A DNA stretch of 64,000 nt from Streptomyces yatensis (GCF_018069625.1 NZ_CP072941.1:1922001-1986000), one strand, 5' to 3'; shown: positions 33,751 to 42,524, numbered from the stretch's first letter. Program-made: numbers and translations. The notes: a model not told the origin generated them from the letters alone.

Positions 33751-33806
33751 GACGGTGCTCCGCACGAGGTCGAGGGGATGGGGGTGGTGAGCGGGTCCGG
33801 GACCGC

Positions 33807-34184
33807 TCAGGTGAAGCGGATCTCGGACGAGCGCCCGATGAGCAGGCGCCGCAGCCGGCCTTCGCCGTTCACCTGCCCGGCGGCGACGAAGCTGGCCTCG
33901 GGGACGCCCGCCCGGCGCACCTCGCCCAGGAAGAGCTCCTCCTGGCCGAGCGTGGTCGCCGACAGCAGATGGTGGGTGCGGGTGCCCTTCTCCCGCTGTT
34001 CGAGATAGCCGACGAGGGCGGCGCGGTCCCCGGCGAAGTCGGTGGCGTTGCCGTCACCGGTGGAGAACAGGATGGACAGCGAGAAGTCGTCGCTGATCAG
34101 GTCGAGGATCCGGGACGGCTCGTCGCCGTCCAGTATCTCGAACCACGCGGTGAGGAAGGGGGCCGAGGCGGAGGTGTCCGTCAT
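33807..34184 (-). CDS. NTF2-like (SnoaL-type) protein 1
   Basis: 125 aa. It has the alpha+beta cone pattern of the NTF2/SnoaL superfamily: FLTAWFEILDGDEPSRILDL, ISDDFSLSILFSTG, a central AALVGYLEQREKG and a final beta-strand pair (EASFVAAGQVNGEGRLRRLL). Members include ketosteroid isomerase-like enzymes and polyketide cyclases, but many are non-catalytic. It overlaps the start of the sister gene by four bases, so the two are co-translated and may form a heterodimer. Function unknown. Confidence 0.75.
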   Translation of the reverse strand: MTDTSASAPFLTAWFEILDGDEPSRILDLISDDFSLSILFSTGDGNATDFAGDRAALVGYLEQREKGTRTHHLLSATTLGQEELFLGEVRRAGVPEASFVAAGQVNGEGRLRRLLIGRSSEIRFT

Positions 34185-34549
34185 GCCCGGCTCCCGTCGT
34201 CCGCCCAGTCGACCAGTTCGAACGAGGTGGTGAAGAAGGACTGGTAGCGCGACAGGAGCCCGCCGGGCGAGATCACCGCGGCGGAGAGGAAGGAGCCGGT
34301 GTACCGCCCGCCCTCCGTCACCACCCCGTACACGGTCTCGACGTCGCCGTCCCGGCTGTGGCGCAGGATCTCATGCGACCGGTCCTTGGGGTTCCGGCCG
34401 GCGATGTACGCGGCGAAGTCCTCCCTGGATGTGCCGGTGACCTCGCTGCCGGGCAGGGCGATGAGGAAGCGGAAGTCGGGTTCGAGCAGGTCCAGCGTCC
34501 GTTCCGGGTGGTCGCTGTCCATACTGGCCATATACGTGCGCAACGTCAT
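34181..34549 (-). CDS. NTF2-like (SnoaL-type) protein 2
   Basis: 122 aa, with the same fold pattern as the next gene: LRTYMASMDSDHPERTLDLL, EPDFRFLIALPGSEVTG, REDFAAYIAGRNPKDRSHEI and VYGVVTEGGRYTGSFLSAAV. It is the promoter-proximal gene of the operon that ends with the MBL hydrolase. The acidic motif and shape recall ketosteroid-isomerase-like proteins. About 75 bp upstream is one of the recurring operator sites. Paired NTF2-like subunits are known from steroid side-chain degradation (MaoC/NTF2 context), but this is only a resemblance. Confidence 0.75.
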   Translation of the reverse strand: MTLRTYMASMDSDHPERTLDLLEPDFRFLIALPGSEVTGTSREDFAAYIAGRNPKDRSHEILRHSRDGDVETVYGVVTEGGRYTGSFLSAAVISPGGLLSRYQSFFTTSFELVDWADDGSRA

Positions 34550-34621
34550 GCCTGCGCCCTTTCGATGGGTGGCCGAGCGCTCTCGGGGACCCGGAGCCGT
34601 TGCGACGACCCCCGGATCAAC

Positions 34622-34639
34622 CTGAGTTCAGTTCAATTC
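34622..34639. promoter_or_regulatory. Operator site S1 (NTF2/synthetase operon)
   Basis: On the minus strand: GAATTGAACTGAACTCAG. It contains the exact core CTGAACTCAG found in front of the TetR gene (S2) and the MHS transporter (S6). It lies about 75 bp upstream of the NTF2-like gene at 34549. Confidence 0.65.
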
Positions 34640-34698
34640 TGGGATGGATGCTAATCCCGGGGAAACACGACTGACAAGAGTCCGTAAGAACACGAAAC

Positions 34699-34726
34699 GG
34701 CCCCCGGCGGATATCCGCCGGGGGCC
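34699..34726. terminator. 28-bp perfect palindrome, terminator of the second TetR gene
   Basis: Arms GGCCCCCGGCGGAT and ATCCGCCGGGGGCC match completely (14 bp each, no loop), 27 bp past the regulator's stop. On the minus strand it is followed by GTTTCGTG. Confidence 0.8.
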
Positions 34727-34753
34727 GGAAGCGACAGGGGGCCGCTCAGGGGG

Positions 34754-35377
34754 TCAGGTGGCGACCATGCGTACGCAGGCGCCCTCGATCAGCTCGCTGA
34801 CCTCGGACAGCGGGGTGGGCCCCGAGGGCCGGTACCACCGCCAGACGCTGACGATCAGGCCGAGCACACCCGAGCCCAGCAGTTGCGCGTCCCGGAGCGG
34901 GAAGGCACCCATGGACATGCCCCGGACCAGCAGATTCGTCCAGTTCCGCTCGACGAGCTGGACCAGCTTGCGGGCCTCGACGCGCTCGGCCTCCTCCCGC
35001 TTGGACTTGCGCGTGCCGGAGAGCAGATCCATGTGGTTGTGCAGGATCCGCATCTGCAGGACCTCTTGGTCCGAGACGTCGTAGGCCGCGCGGACGGCCG
35101 CCCGGAGTGCCTCGGTCGGGTCCTCGACGCCCTCGGTCGCCTCCGTGAACTTGTCGTGGGACCGCTGGAGCTCCAGCCGCATGATGGTCAGCAGGCAGTG
35201 CGTCTTGGACTCGAAGTAGTGGTACAGCGCGGTCTGCCCGATGCCGACCCGCTCCGCCACGGTGGACCACTTGGTGGCCTCGAACCCCGTCTCGCCGAAG
35301 CAGTCGACGGCGGCCGCCAGGATGGCGGCGCGCTTGGACCTCGGTCCCGCTTCCGGTTCAACGATTCTCGTCGCCAT
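34754..35377 (-). CDS. TetR/AcrR family regulator, probable master of the CoA-catabolic island
   Basis: 207 aa. The helix-turn-helix is FGETGFEATKWSTVAERVGI followed by GQTALYHYFESKTHCLL (about 27-62), in the KstR2/FadR-like style. The C-terminal ligand domain has RILHNHMDLLSGTRKSKRE and a final WRWYRPSGPTPLSEV. Operator site S2 lies 52-66 bp before its start, and sites with the same core precede the flanking catabolic operons, so self-control plus control of the island is inferred. The ligand is probably a CoA ester from the pathway. It is encoded between the synthetase operon and the ten-gene beta-oxidation operon. Confidence 0.92.
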   Translation of the reverse strand: MATRIVEPEAGPRSKRAAILAAAVDCFGETGFEATKWSTVAERVGIGQTALYHYFESKTHCLLTIMRLELQRSHDKFTEATEGVEDPTEALRAAVRAAYDVSDQEVLQMRILHNHMDLLSGTRKSKREEAERVEARKLVQLVERNWTNLLVRGMSMGAFPLRDAQLLGSGVLGLIVSVWRWYRPSGPTPLSEVSELIEGACVRMVAT

Positions 35378-35428
35378 GCCTCGTCTCCTGGCTGCAGCCC
35401 ACCGTGTCCGTACCCGAGAGTAGCCCCA

Positions 35429-35443
35429 AGCTGAACTCAGTTG
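35429..35443. promoter_or_regulatory. Operator site S2 (TetR autoregulation)
   Basis: AGCTGAACTCAGTTG, core CTGAACTCAG at 35431-35440, about 52 bp upstream of the TetR start and in the gap after the thiolase stop. Half-sites CTGA/TCAG flank a 2-bp centre. Confidence 0.7.
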
Positions 35444-35467
35444 CCAATCGACGTGAACAGAGCCGGG

Positions 35468-36616
35468 TCAAAGGCGCTCCAGCACGGTCGCGTTCGCCAT
35501 GCCGCCGCCCTCGCACATCGTCTGCAGACCGTAGCGCCCACCGGTCCTGAGCAGTTGGTGGACGAGCGTCGTCATCAGCCGGGCGCCGGTGGCGCCGAGC
35601 GGATGTCCGAGCGCGATGGCGCCGCCGAAGGCGTTGACCCGCTCCGGGTCGGGGCCGATCTCCTTCTGCCAGGCGAGGACGACGGAGGCGAACGCCTCGT
35701 TGATCTCCACCAGGTCGATGTCGCCGATCGACAGCCCGGCCCGGTCCAGGACCTTCTCGGTGGCCGGGATCGGACCGGTCAGCATATGGATCGGATCGGA
35801 GCCGACGACGGCCATGGTGTGCACCCGCGCGAGCGGGGTCAGGCCGTGGCGGCGCACCGCCTCCTCGGAGGCGATCAGCAGGGCGGCGGCCCCGTCGGAG
35901 ATCTGGCTGGAGACGGCGGCGGTCAGCCGGCCGTCCTCGGTGAGGGTCTTCAGCCCGGCCATCTTCTCCAGGGTGGTGTCGGCGCGCGGGCCCTCGTCGG
36001 CGGTGAGCCCGAAGGCCGGGGTGATCTCGTCGTCGAAGGCGCCGTCGGCCTGGGCGGCGAGGGCTCGCCGGTGACTGGTGAGCGCGAATTCCTCCATGTC
36101 CGCCCGGGAGACGCCCCACTTCTCGGCGATCAGTTCGGCCCCGCGGAACTGGGAGACCTCCTGGTCGCCGAAGCGCTCGCGCCAGCCGTCCCCCGCGTAC
36201 GGGCTGCCCATACCGGCCTGTTCGCCGACGGTCATGGGACTGGCGATGGGCACCAGGCTCATCACCTCCACCCCGCCGGCCACCACCAGATCGGCGGCCC
36301 CGGAGCCGACCGCCTGGGCGGCGAAGTGCACGGCCTGCTGGGAGGAGCCGCACTGGCGGTCGATGGTGGTGCCGGGGACGTGCTGCGGCAGTCCGGCCGA
36401 CAGCCATGCGGTGCGTGCGACGTTGCCGGTCTGCGCGCCGATCTGGCTGACGCACCCGAAGTACACGTCGTCCACGGCGCCCGGGTCGGCTCCGGTGCGC
36501 TCCAGCAGGGCGCGCAGTGCGTGGGCGCCGAGATCGGCGGGGTGCACTCCGCTGAGCGCGCCCTTGCGGCGGCCGACGGGGGTGCGGACGGCTCCGACGA
36601 TGAATGCTTCCGACAC
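35468..36616 (-). CDS. Acetyl-CoA acyltransferase (thiolase, FadA type)
   Basis: 382 aa from a GTG at 36616. Nucleophilic Cys is in DRQCGSSQQAV (about 89), with NEAFASV, the GHPLGATGARL His block (about 343) and the second Cys in CEGGGMANAT (about 366), all catalytic elements of degradative thiolases. It cleaves a 3-ketoacyl-CoA with CoA to release acetyl- or propionyl-CoA. It is the last gene of a ten-gene minus-strand operon starting at 44844. Confidence 0.94.
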   Translation of the reverse strand: MSEAFIVGAVRTPVGRRKGALSGVHPADLGAHALRALLERTGADPGAVDDVYFGCVSQIGAQTGNVARTAWLSAGLPQHVPGTTIDRQCGSSQQAVHFAAQAVGSGAADLVVAGGVEVMSLVPIASPMTVGEQAGMGSPYAGDGWRERFGDQEVSQFRGAELIAEKWGVSRADMEEFALTSHRRALAAQADGAFDDEITPAFGLTADEGPRADTTLEKMAGLKTLTEDGRLTAAVSSQISDGAAALLIASEEAVRRHGLTPLARVHTMAVVGSDPIHMLTGPIPATEKVLDRAGLSIGDIDLVEINEAFASVVLAWQKEIGPDPERVNAFGGAIALGHPLGATGARLMTTLVHQLLRTGGRYGLQTMCEGGGMANATVLERL

Positions 36617-36645
36617 GGTGGGGCTCCAGGGGTTTCGGGGAGGTG

Positions 36646-37437
36646 TCAGGTGCTGGAGGCGGCGCGGGGGAAGTCGGGTACCCGCTTGCCCAGGAAGGCG
36701 GCGACGCCCTCGCGGCCCGCGGCGGAGGAGGCCGCGGCGGCGATCGCACGGGCCTCGCGGTCCAGGTGCGTGCCGAGGTCCGAGGTCAGCCCGGTGGCCA
36801 CGAGACGGCGGGTGGCGCCGAAGGCGGCGGTGGGTCCGCCGCACAGCGCCTCGGCCGTACGGATGGCCTCGGCGGCCAGCCGGTCGGGGGCGACGATCCG
36901 GCTCACCAGGCCGATGGCCTCGGCCTCCGCCGCCTTGACGCGACGGTTGGTCAGCAGCAGGTCCAGGGCCCGCTTGGGACCGATGAGCCGCGGCAGGAAC
37001 CAGCTCACTCCGGCATCCGGGGAGTAGCCGATCCCGGTGTAGGCGGTGGTGAACGAGGCGTTGTCGGCGGCGAGGGTCACATCGGCGGACGCGGCCAGGC
37101 CGATGCCCGCACCGGCGACGGCGCCCTGCACGGCGGCCACCACGGGCGCGTCGCCCGCCGCGAAGGTGCGCAGGGCCTCGTGGAGCGCGCCGGTCACCGC
37201 GATGAGGTGCTTCTCCAGCACCTCGCCGGAGAGCCGGGCGAACTCCCCGAGGTCGCCGCCGACGCAGAAGGACTTCCCCTCGCCGGTCAGCAGCACGGCC
37301 CGTACGGACTCGGCGGCGCACACTCGCGCCGCGTCCAGCAGTTCGCGTGCCATCTCCAGGTCGATGGCGTTGCCCGCCTCGCCACGGCGCAGGGTGACGC
37401 GGGCCAGGCCGTCGTCGATCTCGATGCCGACCCTCAT
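36646..37437 (-). CDS. Enoyl-CoA hydratase/isomerase family protein
   Basis: 263 aa; the ATG overlaps the SDR stop (ATGA). The crotonase oxyanion-hole segments are present: FCVGGDLGEFA and VQGAVAGAGIGLAASADVTL, followed by GIGYSPDAGVSWFLPRLIG and LLLTNRRVKAAEAEAIGLV. At the usual first catalytic Glu position the sequence is YTGIGYSPDAG, resembling isomerase/hydrolase members more than standard hydratases. It acts on a CoA ester in the same pathway; the exact reaction is open. The gene is 29 bp before the thiolase gene. Confidence 0.88.
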   Translation of the reverse strand: MRVGIEIDDGLARVTLRRGEAGNAIDLEMARELLDAARVCAAESVRAVLLTGEGKSFCVGGDLGEFARLSGEVLEKHLIAVTGALHEALRTFAAGDAPVVAAVQGAVAGAGIGLAASADVTLAADNASFTTAYTGIGYSPDAGVSWFLPRLIGPKRALDLLLTNRRVKAAEAEAIGLVSRIVAPDRLAAEAIRTAEALCGGPTAAFGATRRLVATGLTSDLGTHLDREARAIAAAASSAAGREGVAAFLGKRVPDFPRAASST

Positions 37438-38213
37438 CGCGCGGTCCACCCGCCGTCGACGGTCAGGATCTGCCCGGTGCAGTACGAGGAGGCGTCCGAG
37501 GCCAGGAACAGCAGGGCGCCGTCGAGTTCATGGGCGTCGCCGCCGCGCCGCAGCAGGGTGTTGCGCTCGACCCAGCGGCTGGAGCGCTCGTCGTCGAAGA
37601 GGTCCGCGGTCATCTCGGTGCGGAACCAGCCCGGGGCGAGCGCGTTGACGCGGGTCCCGCTTCCGCCCCACTGTCCGGCCAGCTCGCGGGTCAGCCCGAT
37701 CAGCCCGGCCTTGGACGCCGCGTAGCTCGCGCCGCCCAGGGGGGCGGCGGTGACCAGGCCGAGGATGGAGGAGACGTTGATGACGCTCCGGGGCGGCGCG
37801 CCGTCCCCTGCGGGTGGCTCGGCCACGAGGCGGGCCAGGTGGAAGGGGGCGGTGAGGTTGGTGCCGAGGACGTCGGCGAAGGCGTCCGGGGATTCGTCCT
37901 CGGCGCGGGTCTCGCCGGACGTGGCCGCGTTGTTGACCAGGATGTCGACGCGGCCGGTGGCGGTCCGCGCGGTCTCGATCAGCCGCGTACGGTCGGCGGC
38001 GAGCGAGACATCGCAGGCGACGGGGTGGATGCGCGCGTCGGAGCCGGCGAGTTCCTTCAGCCGGTCGATCCGCCGGGCGGCGGCGAACACGGTGGCGCCG
38101 GCCTGGGCGAGGACGGCGGCGAAGCGTGCGCCGAGCCCCGCGGACGCACCGGTGACCACGGCCGTCCTGCCCCGCAGCGAGAACAGCTCCGCGGCGGGTG
38201 GTGGCGCGCTCAT
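37434..38213 (-). CDS. SDR family oxidoreductase 1 of the ten-gene operon
   Basis: 259 aa. Classical SDR elements: TAVVTGASAGLGARFA (TGxxxGxG), NNAAT, catalytic Ser in INVSSILGLVT and YAASK (SYAASKAGLI). The C-terminal FLASDASSYCTGQILTVDGG is typical. It probably oxidises a hydroxyl of the CoA ester or a ring alcohol with NAD(P). It overlaps both neighbours by ATGA and is followed by a second SDR-derived gene upstream, so two distinct redox steps may be encoded. Confidence 0.92.
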   Translation of the reverse strand: MSAPPPAAELFSLRGRTAVVTGASAGLGARFAAVLAQAGATVFAAARRIDRLKELAGSDARIHPVACDVSLAADRTRLIETARTATGRVDILVNNAATSGETRAEDESPDAFADVLGTNLTAPFHLARLVAEPPAGDGAPPRSVINVSSILGLVTAAPLGGASYAASKAGLIGLTRELAGQWGGSGTRVNALAPGWFRTEMTADLFDDERSSRWVERNTLLRRGGDAHELDGALLFLASDASSYCTGQILTVDGGWTAR

Positions 38214-38986
38214 CCCTCCACCCCGATCGGCAGGGCGGTCGCGCCGCCGTCGAGCACCAGGGTCTGACCGGTCATCCAGGAGGAGGCGTCGGAGGCCAGG
38301 AACAGCGCCGCGTGGGCCACGTCCTCCACGGTGCCGAGGCGCCGCAGCGGCAGCTTGGCGGTGAGGATCGGCTCGCGGACCTCCCATACCGCCCGGGCCA
38401 GCTCGGTCTTGATCAGTCCGGGGGCGATGGCGTTGACGCGGGCGTGCGGCCCCAGTTCGTAGGCGAGCTGCCGGGTCATATGGAGCATGGCGGCCTTGGT
38501 GGCGTTGTAGTAGCCGATGTGCGGGTCGACGATGAGCCCGCCGACGGAGGCGATGTTGACCACCGCTCCCCCGTGTTCGGCCATCCAGGCCCGCCAGGCG
38601 CACCGGGTCCAGGCGATCATGCCGTACTGGTTGACGCGGACGGTCTTCTCCGCGCGCGGCAGGTCCAGGTCGAGCAGATCGCCGTGGTACGGGTTGGTGG
38701 CCGCGTTGTTGACGAGGAGGTCGAGGCGGCCAAAGCGGGCCATGGTCTCCTCGACGCACCGCTCGGCCTGCTCGGGTTCACCGGCGTTCGCCACCACCGT
38801 GTGCACATCGCCGTCGCCCTTGACGCGCAGCAACTCCTCGCGGGCCTCGGCGAGTCCGGCCGGTTTGCGGGCCGCGATCACCACATGTGCGCCGGCCGCC
38901 CGGTAGGCGGTGGCGATGCCGAGGCCGATGCCGCGGGATCCACCGGTGATGACGGCCACCTTGCCGTCGAGGCTGTTGGCGCTCAC
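38210..38986 (-). CDS. SDR family oxidoreductase 2 of the ten-gene operon
   Basis: 258 aa from a GTG that overlaps the acyl-CoA dehydrogenase stop (GTGA). Motifs: VAVITGGSRGIGLGIATAY, LVNNAATNPYHGDLLDLDL, INIAS-type VVNIASVGGLIV, the catalytic YYNATKAAMLHM and FLASDASSWMTGQTLVLDGG. The NPYHGDLLDLD insert after NNAAT is a feature of the DHRS4/2-type and some fatty-acyl SDRs. Probable 3-hydroxyacyl or alcohol dehydrogenase; the substrate is not identified. Confidence 0.92.
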   Translation of the reverse strand: MSANSLDGKVAVITGGSRGIGLGIATAYRAAGAHVVIAARKPAGLAEAREELLRVKGDGDVHTVVANAGEPEQAERCVEETMARFGRLDLLVNNAATNPYHGDLLDLDLPRAEKTVRVNQYGMIAWTRCAWRAWMAEHGGAVVNIASVGGLIVDPHIGYYNATKAAMLHMTRQLAYELGPHARVNAIAPGLIKTELARAVWEVREPILTAKLPLRRLGTVEDVAHAALFLASDASSWMTGQTLVLDGGATALPIGVEG

Positions 38987-40215
38987 GCCGCCCCCGTCTC
39001 CGTGTCGGTCTTCTTCTTGTACGGCGCGAGTTCCTGGCGGGCCACCGTCCGCAGATGGACTTCGTCGGGACCGTCGGCGATCCGCAGCGCCCGGGTGATG
39101 GCGTACAGCCGGGCCAGTACGGTGTCGTCGCTGACCCCCGCCGCGCCGTGCGCCTGCACCGCCCGGTCGACCACCTTGTGGGCGACCTCCAGCGCCGCGA
39201 CCTTGATGGCGGCGACCTCCATACGGGCGGCTGCGTTGCCGACCGTGTCCATCAGCCAGGCCGACTTGAGGACGAGGAGGCGCAGCTGCTCGATCTCGAT
39301 GCGGCTGCGGGCGATCCACTCCCGGACCACTCCCTGGTCGGCGAGCGGCCCGCCGAAGGCGGTGCGTTCGGTGACGCGCTCGCACATCAGCCGCAGGGCG
39401 CGCTCGGCGAAACCCACGGCGCGCATCGCGTAGTGCATCCGGCCGGGGCCGAGCCGTCCCTGGGCGAGCGCGAAGCCCTCGCCCTCCCCTCCGAGGATGT
39501 TCTCGGCCGGGACGCGGACGTTCTCGAAGAGCACATCGCCGTGTCCGAGCCGGTCGGTGTAGCCGAACATCGGCAGGTCGCGCAGGACGGTGACACCCGG
39601 GGTGTCGCGGGGGACGAGCAGCATGGACTGCTGCCGGTAGGTGGGCGCGTCCGGGTCGGTCTTGCCCATCAGGATGATCAGCTTGCAGTCGGGGTCGAGG
39701 ATCCCGGAGGTGTACCACTTGCGGCCGTTGACGACATAGCTGTCGCCGTCGCGGGTGATGCGGGTGCGGATGTTTCGGGCGTCGGAGCTCGCCACCTCCG
39801 GCTCGGTCATGGCGAAGCAGGAGCGGATCCGCGCGTCGAGCAGCGGTCGTAGCCAGCGTTCCTGCTGTTCGGGGGTGGCGTAGAGGGCGAGCAGCTCCAT
39901 GTTGCCGGTGTCGGGCGCCGAGCAGTTGAACACTTCGGGGCCGATGATGGAGCGGCCCGCCAGCTCCATGAGCGGCGCGTATTCGAGGTTGGTGAGCCCC
40001 GCGCCCCAGTCGCCGTGGGCCATGAAGAGGTTCCACAGGCCCTCGGCGCGGGCCTTCTCCTTCAGCTCGGCCATCACCGGCGGCAGGGCGTGCGGGTCAT
40101 CGCCTTCGGCCAGCTGCCGGTCGTACGTCGCCTCCGCGGGGAAGACGTGTTCGTCCATGAACGACCGCATGCGGTCCTGGAGTTCACTCGCCCGTGGCGA
40201 GTATCCGAAATCCAC
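38983..40215 (-). CDS. Acyl-CoA dehydrogenase (ACAD10/11-like)
   Basis: 410 aa from a GTG with AGGAG upstream. Flavin and substrate signatures: SCFAMTEPEVASSDARNIRT, GRKWYTSGILDPDCKLIILM, HGDVLFENVRVPAENILGGE, and the C-terminal LYAITRALRIADGPDEVHLR. The DGPDEVH motif and its closeness to an APH-fold gene are hallmarks of the ACAD10/11 group, which acts on 4-hydroxy or unusual acyl-CoAs. It needs ETF as electron acceptor. It is 37 bp after the APH gene. Confidence 0.93.
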   Translation of the reverse strand: MDFGYSPRASELQDRMRSFMDEHVFPAEATYDRQLAEGDDPHALPPVMAELKEKARAEGLWNLFMAHGDWGAGLTNLEYAPLMELAGRSIIGPEVFNCSAPDTGNMELLALYATPEQQERWLRPLLDARIRSCFAMTEPEVASSDARNIRTRITRDGDSYVVNGRKWYTSGILDPDCKLIILMGKTDPDAPTYRQQSMLLVPRDTPGVTVLRDLPMFGYTDRLGHGDVLFENVRVPAENILGGEGEGFALAQGRLGPGRMHYAMRAVGFAERALRLMCERVTERTAFGGPLADQGVVREWIARSRIEIEQLRLLVLKSAWLMDTVGNAAARMEVAAIKVAALEVAHKVVDRAVQAHGAAGVSDDTVLARLYAITRALRIADGPDEVHLRTVARQELAPYKKKTDTETGAA

Positions 40216-40252
40216 GATTGCTCCTGTTCGGTGGGGGCGTACCGGTGCCGGA

Positions 40253-41227
40253 TCAGCCGAGGATGTCGCGGGCGGTGCGGATCATCGCGGCGATGGTGGG
40301 CGGCAGGCGTTCCTGGTCCGGGTCGTGGTGCTTGCCCTCGCGGTGCCTGCGGAGGTTATGGCCCATGATCGCGGCCATCTTCATGCGGCCGAGTGCCCGG
40401 AACCAGTCCATCGCGGGCAGCGCGGGCCGCCCGTCGCGGTAGGTGTCCAGCAGTTCGGCCTCGCCGGGCAGTCCGGGCACGGCGTGTCCCAGTTGGGGGA
40501 AGTTGCGGTGGTCGGCGAAGAGCAGGAACCAGCCCAGGTCGATGCGCGGGTCGCCCACGCTCCAGATCTCCCAGTCGACGACGGCCACCGCCCGCTCGCC
40601 CACGCACAGCACATTGCCGAGCCGGAAGTCCCCGTGCAGCAGCACCGGGGGGAGGCCGCTCGGTACGCCGTCGGCCAGCCGCGCCACCAACTCCTCGCCG
40701 CCGGGCCGTAGTTCGGCGGGCACGGCACGAAGGGTGCGGCTCCACCGCTCCAGCTCGCCCGCGGCGTCCAGCGGTGCGGGCGCGTCGAGCCCGGGCGTGT
40801 GCACATCGGTGCCGTGCAGTCGGCGCAGGACGGAGGCGATCTCCAGCATCCGGGCGCGGGCCGTCGCGGGGTCCATCTCGTGGTCGTCCAGTACCGGCTC
40901 GACGGCCTCCCCGGCCGCGAAGTCCATGGCGAACCAGGCCGGTTGGGTCTCGTCGACGGCCACCACGCCCGGCACCGGCACCGTGGATCCGGCCAGCGCG
41001 CCGAGGACCCGCGCCTGGCGCAGGACGTCGTTGCGCCCGACGGGCCGCCGGCCCGGGGGCACCGCCTTGACGACGTACCGGGCGTCCCCGGCCGCGACCT
41101 CGTAGGTCAGCCCCGAGTGCCCGCCCGGCAGCACCGTCAACTCGCCGACCGGCGCTCCCGGGTGGTGGCGGGCGAGCCGGTCGCGGACCCGCGCGGCCAG
41201 CTCCGGCACCTCGGTGGCCATGCTCAT
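40253..41227 (-). CDS. APH-fold (kinase-like) protein of the acyl-CoA dehydrogenase locus
   Basis: 324 aa; the ATG overlaps the upstream stop (ATGA). Kinase-like motifs: TVLPGGHSGLTYEVA, Lys in YVVKAVPPG, LLHGDFRLGNVLC (about 194-206, catalytic Asp) and AVVDWEIWSVGDPRID (metal Asp). This aminoglycoside-phosphotransferase fold is fused to acyl-CoA dehydrogenase in ACAD10/11, where it phosphorylates 4-hydroxyacyl-CoA to help remove the hydroxyl. A stand-alone version next to ACAD genes is the bacterial counterpart. Antibiotic resistance is unlikely given the context. Confidence 0.88.
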   Translation of the reverse strand: MSMATEVPELAARVRDRLARHHPGAPVGELTVLPGGHSGLTYEVAAGDARYVVKAVPPGRRPVGRNDVLRQARVLGALAGSTVPVPGVVAVDETQPAWFAMDFAAGEAVEPVLDDHEMDPATARARMLEIASVLRRLHGTDVHTPGLDAPAPLDAAGELERWSRTLRAVPAELRPGGEELVARLADGVPSGLPPVLLHGDFRLGNVLCVGERAVAVVDWEIWSVGDPRIDLGWFLLFADHRNFPQLGHAVPGLPGEAELLDTYRDGRPALPAMDWFRALGRMKMAAIMGHNLRRHREGKHHDPDQERLPPTIAAMIRTARDILG

Positions 41228-42426
41228 CGGACGGGCTCCTTGGGCAGGCCGAGTACGCGCTCGGCGAGGATGGTGCGCTGGATCTCGTCGGTGCCGCCCG
41301 CGATGCTGTAGCCGGGGGCGCCCAGCAGGTGTTCCGTCCAGGCGTAGGTGCCCCACTCCCCCGTGTCCGCCACGAGGCTCGGCCCCAGCAGCTCGGACAC
41401 CAGGTCGCCGGTGCGCCGCATGGTCTCGGTGGCGTACAGCTTGCCGACCGACGCCTCCGCGCCCGGTTCGCGCCCGGCGACGAGGGCGGCGGTCACCCGC
41501 AGCCCCATCAGTCGCTGGACGAGGGTGCGGAGGTGGAGGTCGGCGGCCCGCTGCCGTTCGCTGCCGGTGAGCGGGCGCGACAGGTTTCCGGCCAGGTCCA
41601 GCGCCCGGTCGGCGTTGTCCAGGCCGAGGCTGCCGGAGTCGAGCCGTTCGGCGGCCAGCACGCTGAGCGTGACCCGCCACCCCTCGCCGACCGGCCCGAG
41701 CCGGTCGGTGTCGGGCACCCGCACCCCGTCCAGGTAGACCTCGTTGAAGCTGGTGCCACCGGTCATCTGCCGGATGGGCCGTACGGTGACGCCCGGCGCG
41801 TCCATGCGCACCAGGAAGACGGTGATGCCGGCGTGCTTGCGGACGTCCGGATCGGTGCGGCACACCGCCACGCCCCAGGTCGCCACGCGGGCCCCGGAGG
41901 TCCACACCTTGTGTCCGGTCAGCACCCAGCCCTCGCCCTCGCGCACCGCCCGGGTGCGCACCGCGGCGAGGTCGGAGCCCGCCTCGGTCTCCGAGAACAG
42001 CTGGCAGGCCAGTTCGTCGGTGCGCAGCATGGGCACGAGCCAGCGCCGCTTCTGCTCCTCGGTGCCCCACAGCCCGATCGCGGGGGCGACGAGCGCTTGG
42101 GTCACGGGGAAGATCTCGGGGCGGTGGGGTACGTCGAAGGCCGCCTCCTCGCCGCGGTAGAGCTGCTCGTAGTAGGCGGGCAGACTTCGTCCGCCGTACT
42201 CCTGCGGCCAGTTGAGCGCGGACCAGCCCTGGTCGTAGCGGGTGCGTTCCCACTCCTGGACGCGGGCGGTGTGCTCGCGCTCCTGCTCCTCGGTCCAGTT
42301 CTCGAACACGGCGACGGAGTCGGAGCCGCTGCCCCACTCCCCGCCCGTGGCGCGGGGCCGGGCCACACCGGCGAGCCACGTTTGGGCCTCGGCGCGGAAC
42401 TCATCGGGTTCCGGGATACCGCTCAT
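41224..42426 (-). CDS. Acyl-CoA dehydrogenase (FadE type)
   Basis: 400 aa from the ATG at 42426, which has GGAGG five bases upstream; an in-frame GTG at 42438 overlaps that site and is unlikely. Motifs: LFSETEAGSDLAAVRTRAV, GHKVWTSGARVATWGVAVCR, IRQMTGGTSFNEVYLDGVRV and the C-terminal GYSIAGGTDEIQRTILAERV. An N-terminal acidic/tryptophan-rich segment (NWPQEYGGRSLPAYYEQL) is typical of longer actinobacterial FadE forms. It introduces an alpha,beta double bond in an acyl-CoA. A 98-bp gap separates it from the thiolase gene upstream. Confidence 0.94.
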   Translation of the reverse strand: MSGIPEPDEFRAEAQTWLAGVARPRATGGEWGSGSDSVAVFENWTEEQEREHTARVQEWERTRYDQGWSALNWPQEYGGRSLPAYYEQLYRGEEAAFDVPHRPEIFPVTQALVAPAIGLWGTEEQKRRWLVPMLRTDELACQLFSETEAGSDLAAVRTRAVREGEGWVLTGHKVWTSGARVATWGVAVCRTDPDVRKHAGITVFLVRMDAPGVTVRPIRQMTGGTSFNEVYLDGVRVPDTDRLGPVGEGWRVTLSVLAAERLDSGSLGLDNADRALDLAGNLSRPLTGSERQRAADLHLRTLVQRLMGLRVTAALVAGREPGAEASVGKLYATETMRRTGDLVSELLGPSLVADTGEWGTYAWTEHLLGAPGYSIAGGTDEIQRTILAERVLGLPKEPVR

Positions 42427-42524
42427 CTCTTCCTCCACCTCCGATCGGGGGGCCGTTCAGCCGCACATTCCGCGGGCCATGGCGCGGGACGTTCGGCGGG
42501 ACGCGGCGGGATTCGGCGGGACAC

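Noticed and set aside
40253..41227. Aminoglycoside phosphotransferase resistance gene
   Set aside because: The APH-fold motifs are real, but the overlaps with acyl-CoA dehydrogenase genes and the ACAD10/11 parallel point to a catabolic kinase-like role.
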